8,802 bases of DNA, from assembly GCA_003695015.1 (NCBI GenBank), contig RFJD01000526.1:1-8802 (forward strand). The letters are read 5' to 3'. This DNA comes from Verrucomicrobiota bacterium (GTDB lineage: Bacteria > Verrucomicrobiota > Verrucomicrobiia > Limisphaerales > J093). How positions within the stretch are numbered: the stretch's first letter is position 1; each line of letters begins with the position of its first letter. The notes below the pieces were generated by a model. That model was not told where the DNA came from and did no database searches. It saw only the letters and a program-made list of their open reading frames with translations. The position numbers and the translations under genes are program-made. Positions 6,389 to 8,802 of this stretch are shown here, piece by piece.

Positions 6389-8626
6389 TCACAATCCCAG
6401 CTCCTTCAGGACCGGGTCCAGCGCCTCGGCCCAGATCTCGTACCCCCGGCGGTTCGGATGCAGGAAATCGGGCATCAGCTCCTTCGGCAACGTGCCGTCC
6501 GGGGCCAGGAACCGGTCGCTGATGTCCAGGTACCGGACGTGCTCGCCGTCGGCCAAGCGCCGGATCCGCTGGTTGATGGCGATGTTGTTGAGGCGGCCGA
6601 GGTCGAAGGGCGAATGGCCGCGGGGGAAGATGGCCATCAGCACGATTCGGGTATCGGGCAGCTTCTCCCGGAGGATCCGGATGATGGCCTCGACACCGGC
6701 GGCGACCTCCTCCGGTTCCTGCATCAGGTGGCCGGTGTTGTTGGTGCCGATCATGACCACCGCCACCTTCGGTTTGACCCGGCCCAGATTGCCATGGGTC
6801 AGACGCCAGATGACGTGCTCGGTCCGGTCGCCGCTGAACCCCAAGTTCAGGGCATCGTACTTGGCGTAGTGGGCCTCCCAAACCGCCTTGCCGCGCCCTT
6901 CCCAACCCTGGGTGATCGAGTCGCCGATGAACACCAGTTGGGCCTTCCCCTTGCGGGCTTCGGCGGTCTTCTGGCGTTCGCGCTCCCGCCACCAAGCCTC
7001 ACCCCGTCGGTGGGCAGGAATCACCGCCGAGTTGACCTGATAGAACCGCTTCAGGTCACGGTAACGCTTCTGCAGAGCTGTCAGAACGTTGGCGTATTCC
7101 GGATCCCGGTGCACGCTCCGCAGTTCCATCGGATCCTTTTGCAGGTCAAACAGTTGCCACTCCCGCGTCCGGGGGAAGAAGGCCAGTTTGTAGCGGGCGG
7201 TTCGGATGCCGTCGTGCATGGGCACGTTGTGGGCCGCCACGTTCTCGTAATAGGCGTAGTAGATGGCGTCGCGCCAGTCGGCGGGCGCCTTGCCGCCCGA
7301 TTTGAGCACGGGCAGCAGACTCCGTCCCTGCATTTCGGCGGGCACGGGGACGCCGGCCATGTCGAGGAAGGTCGGCGCGTAGTCGATGTTCTGGATCAGC
7401 GCTTCGGAGCGGGTGCCGGGCGCCACGACGCCGGGCCACCGGATGATGAAGGGCATCTTGAGGGACTCCTCGAAGATCCAGCGCTTGTCGAACCAGCCGT
7501 GCTCGCCGAGGTAGAACCCTTGGTCGGAGGAGTAGATCACCACGGTGTTCTCCGCCAACCCGTTGTCGTCCAACCACTTCAAAAGCCGCCCCACGCTGTC
7601 GTCCACGGCCTGGACACAGGCCAGGTAGTCGTGCATGTAGCGCTGGTACTTCCACTGGAGCACCTCGTCCTCCGAAAGTTCCCCCGCCTTCATCCGACGG
7701 ATGAACTCTTGGTTGCGCGGCTCATACCAGGCGTCCCAAGCAGCCTTTTGCTCCGGCGTCATCCGCCGGTACTCGCCGTTGGCCAAACCGGAACGGAAGT
7801 AGTCGGGGAAAAGGTTCTCGCCATGGAACTTCATGTCGTGCCCCCAGAACATGTGGTGGGCGATGGTCATCTCGTTCTCCTTGAGCAGGCGCGTCCGGCC
7901 CGAGTAGTCGTCGCGCAAGGTGGGCGGCTCGGGGACAGGGCGATCGCCGTAGGTGTCGAAATGGCGCGGCGGCGGCGACCAATTGCGGTGGGGCGCCTTG
8001 TGCTGGCACATGAGCATGAAGGGGCGGTTCGGGTCGCGACCGTGTTCGAGCCAGTCGATGCTGCGGTCGGTGATGATGTCGGTGACGTAGCCTTGATACT
8101 GCTTCCGGCTGCCGTCCATCTGGATGAAAACCGGGTTGTAGTAGTTGCCCTGCCCGGGGAGGACTTCCCAGTAGTCGTAGCCGACCGGGTCGGTCCCGAG
8201 ATGCCACTTGCCGATGATGGCCGTCTGGTAGCCGGCTTTCTGGAGCAGTTTCGGGAAGGTGAGCTGGGAGGAGTCGAACCGGTCGCCGTTGCGGAGGAAG
8301 CCGTTGAGGTGGCTGTGTTTGCCGGTCTGGATGCAGGCGCGGGACGGACCGCACAACGAGTTGGCGCAGAAGGAGTTGACGAAAAGCATGCCCTCTTGGG
8401 CCAAACGGTCGATGTGGGGGGTGTGGTTGACCTTGGACCCGTAGGCGCTGATGGCCTGCACGGCGTGGTCGTCGGAGAAGATGAACACGATGTTCGGCGG
8501 CCGGCCGGGGGCTGAAGCCCGGGCCGACGGAAGGGCTGTTGCCAGCACCCAGGCCGCGATCATCACCGCCACACCCAAGCCTCGGCCGAGCCAAGCCCGC
8601 CCAAAACAGGAAGTCGTCTTCGTCAT
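6389..8626 (-). CDS. Exported sulfatase fused to a C-terminal SGNH/GDSL esterase
   Basis: A 745-residue enzyme with two hydrolase domains. Residues 1-39 form a signal peptide (RAWLGRGLGVAVMIAAWVLA core, ending ARASA). The sulfatase domain (about 44-530) has metal ligands SDDH (51-54) and the Cys-type activation motif C92-G-P-S-R96 ending in TG (101-102), where Cys becomes formylglycine. GKWHLG (139-144), QHKAPH (208-213), SSDQG (366-370) and LGEHG (373-377) are also present. The APHRNW and DDYSGRTR patterns recall GlcNAc-6-O-sulfatase-like members of family S1, so a sulfated glycan substrate is likely, though the exact linkage cannot be read. The second domain (about 562-745) has GDSIT with Ser570, FSGDR (597-601), GTNN (627-630) and DFLHPN with Asp720 and His723. 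This is a complete SGNH triad of the PAF-acetylhydrolase type, suggesting deacetylation. The ATG at 8626 places the signal peptide at the N-terminus; an in-frame GTG at 8704 would add 26 unlikely residues. No formylglycine-generating enzyme gene is in the window. Confidence 0.93.
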   Translation of the reverse strand: MTKTTSCFGRAWLGRGLGVAVMIAAWVLATALPSARASAPGRPPNIVFIFSDDHAVQAISAYGSKVNHTPHIDRLAQEGMLFVNSFCANSLCGPSRACIQTGKHSHLNGFLRNGDRFDSSQLTFPKLLQKAGYQTAIIGKWHLGTDPVGYDYWEVLPGQGNYYNPVFIQMDGSRKQYQGYVTDIITDRSIDWLEHGRDPNRPFMLMCQHKAPHRNWSPPPRHFDTYGDRPVPEPPTLRDDYSGRTRLLKENEMTIAHHMFWGHDMKFHGENLFPDYFRSGLANGEYRRMTPEQKAAWDAWYEPRNQEFIRRMKAGELSEDEVLQWKYQRYMHDYLACVQAVDDSVGRLLKWLDDNGLAENTVVIYSSDQGFYLGEHGWFDKRWIFEESLKMPFIIRWPGVVAPGTRSEALIQNIDYAPTFLDMAGVPVPAEMQGRSLLPVLKSGGKAPADWRDAIYYAYYENVAAHNVPMHDGIRTARYKLAFFPRTREWQLFDLQKDPMELRSVHRDPEYANVLTALQKRYRDLKRFYQVNSAVIPAHRRGEAWWRERERQKTAEARKGKAQLVFIGDSITQGWEGRGKAVWEAHYAKYDALNLGFSGDRTEHVIWRLTHGNLGRVKPKVAVVMIGTNNTGHLMQEPEEVAAGVEAIIRILREKLPDTRIVLMAIFPRGHSPFDLGRLNNIAINQRIRRLADGEHVRYLDISDRFLAPDGTLPKELMPDFLHPNRRGYEIWAEALDPVLKELGL

Positions 8627-8802
8627 GGCATCCAATTCTCTCTTTGTCGCGTTCGTGGAGAACCGGGCGCACTTTGGGAGCTGGAACGGCCGCTTGTCCA
8701 GCACGGAATGCCGTTCGACTTGGTGTCATGGGACGCGACCATGGGAACCACCGGACCGCCACCGGCCTCACGCCACGACGTGGCCGCGGGCCGCCGGGGG
8801 GC
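8627..8802. other. Upstream region of the sulfatase gene at the window edge
   Basis: I see no gene that can be supported here. No good -35/-10 pair or strong Shine-Dalgarno precedes ATG 8626; on the minus strand the leader contains only a purine-rich AAAGAGAGAA and a weak GGA. A short odd palindrome, CCACG-A-CGTGG, lies at 8773-8783. Open frames on both strands run into the edge but resemble no protein I know. Confidence 0.4.

Noticed and set aside
6122..8515. A 797-codon open frame on the plus strand opposite the sulfatase-esterase gene
   Set aside because: Same shadow effect. The minus strand carries intact sulfatase and SGNH motifs, and the plus-strand product has no recognisable motif.
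8627..8704. N-terminal extension of the sulfatase from an in-frame GTG at 8704
   Set aside because: It would bury the signal peptide behind 26 polar and charged residues. ATG 8626 gives a normal exported protein.
8709..8802. Possible start of a divergent plus-strand gene at ATG 8709
   Set aside because: The 31 codons visible have no similarity I recognise, no convincing ribosome site, and run straight off the edge.

Overview
The window is GC-rich. All six genes I can support lie on the minus strand, so they read from right to left. The gene types suggest a Gram-negative environmental bacterium of the PVC group, most likely Verrucomicrobiota, with Planctomycetota as the alternative. The hints are an exported sulfatase fused to an SGNH esterase, a short polysaccharide-export lipoprotein, a BY-kinase/Wzz fusion and an outer-membrane barrel. 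This placement is inferred from gene content, because there is no rRNA or other phylogenetic marker here.

Layout in the direction of transcription. (1) 8626-6389 encodes an exported two-domain hydrolase: a formylglycine-type sulfatase followed by a GDSL/SGNH esterase. (2) 6388-6090 is an intergenic region. Its sulfatase-proximal half is packed with GC hairpins. Its other half carries a good sigma70-type promoter (TTGACA, 17-bp spacer, TAGAAA) and a Shine-Dalgarno sequence for the next gene. (3) 6089-4806 encodes a predicted outer-membrane beta-barrel. (4) 4782-4748 is a textbook intrinsic terminator whose T-run ends 7 bases before the next start codon. (5) 4740-2455 encodes a Wzc-like polysaccharide co-polymerase and bacterial tyrosine kinase with a very Tyr-rich tail. 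(6) 2415-1798 encodes a short Wza-like lipoprotein. (7) 1798-1409 encodes a small FHA-like protein with one C-terminal membrane segment; its start overlaps the previous stop as TGATG. (8) 1341 to beyond position 1 encodes a CinA-family protein that runs off the window.

The central block reads as a capsule or exopolysaccharide secretion cassette. The inner-membrane Wzc would control polymerisation and contact a periplasmic export lipoprotein. That lipoprotein lacks the C-terminal membrane helix of E. coli Wza, so the beta-barrel made upstream is a plausible outer-membrane exit. The FHA-like protein and the kinase suggest phosphorylation-linked regulation, although the FHA core looks degenerate. 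The sulfatase-esterase sits upstream behind its own boundary and could trim sulfate and acyl groups from an external glycan; a link to the exported polymer is only a hypothesis.

The oddest gene is the terminal cinA homologue. Its molybdopterin-binding-like domain is recognisable, but it begins with what looks like a secretion signal, and its amidohydrolase domain has lost the motifs expected for NMN deamidase. I saw no mobile element, CRISPR array, tRNA or rRNA.
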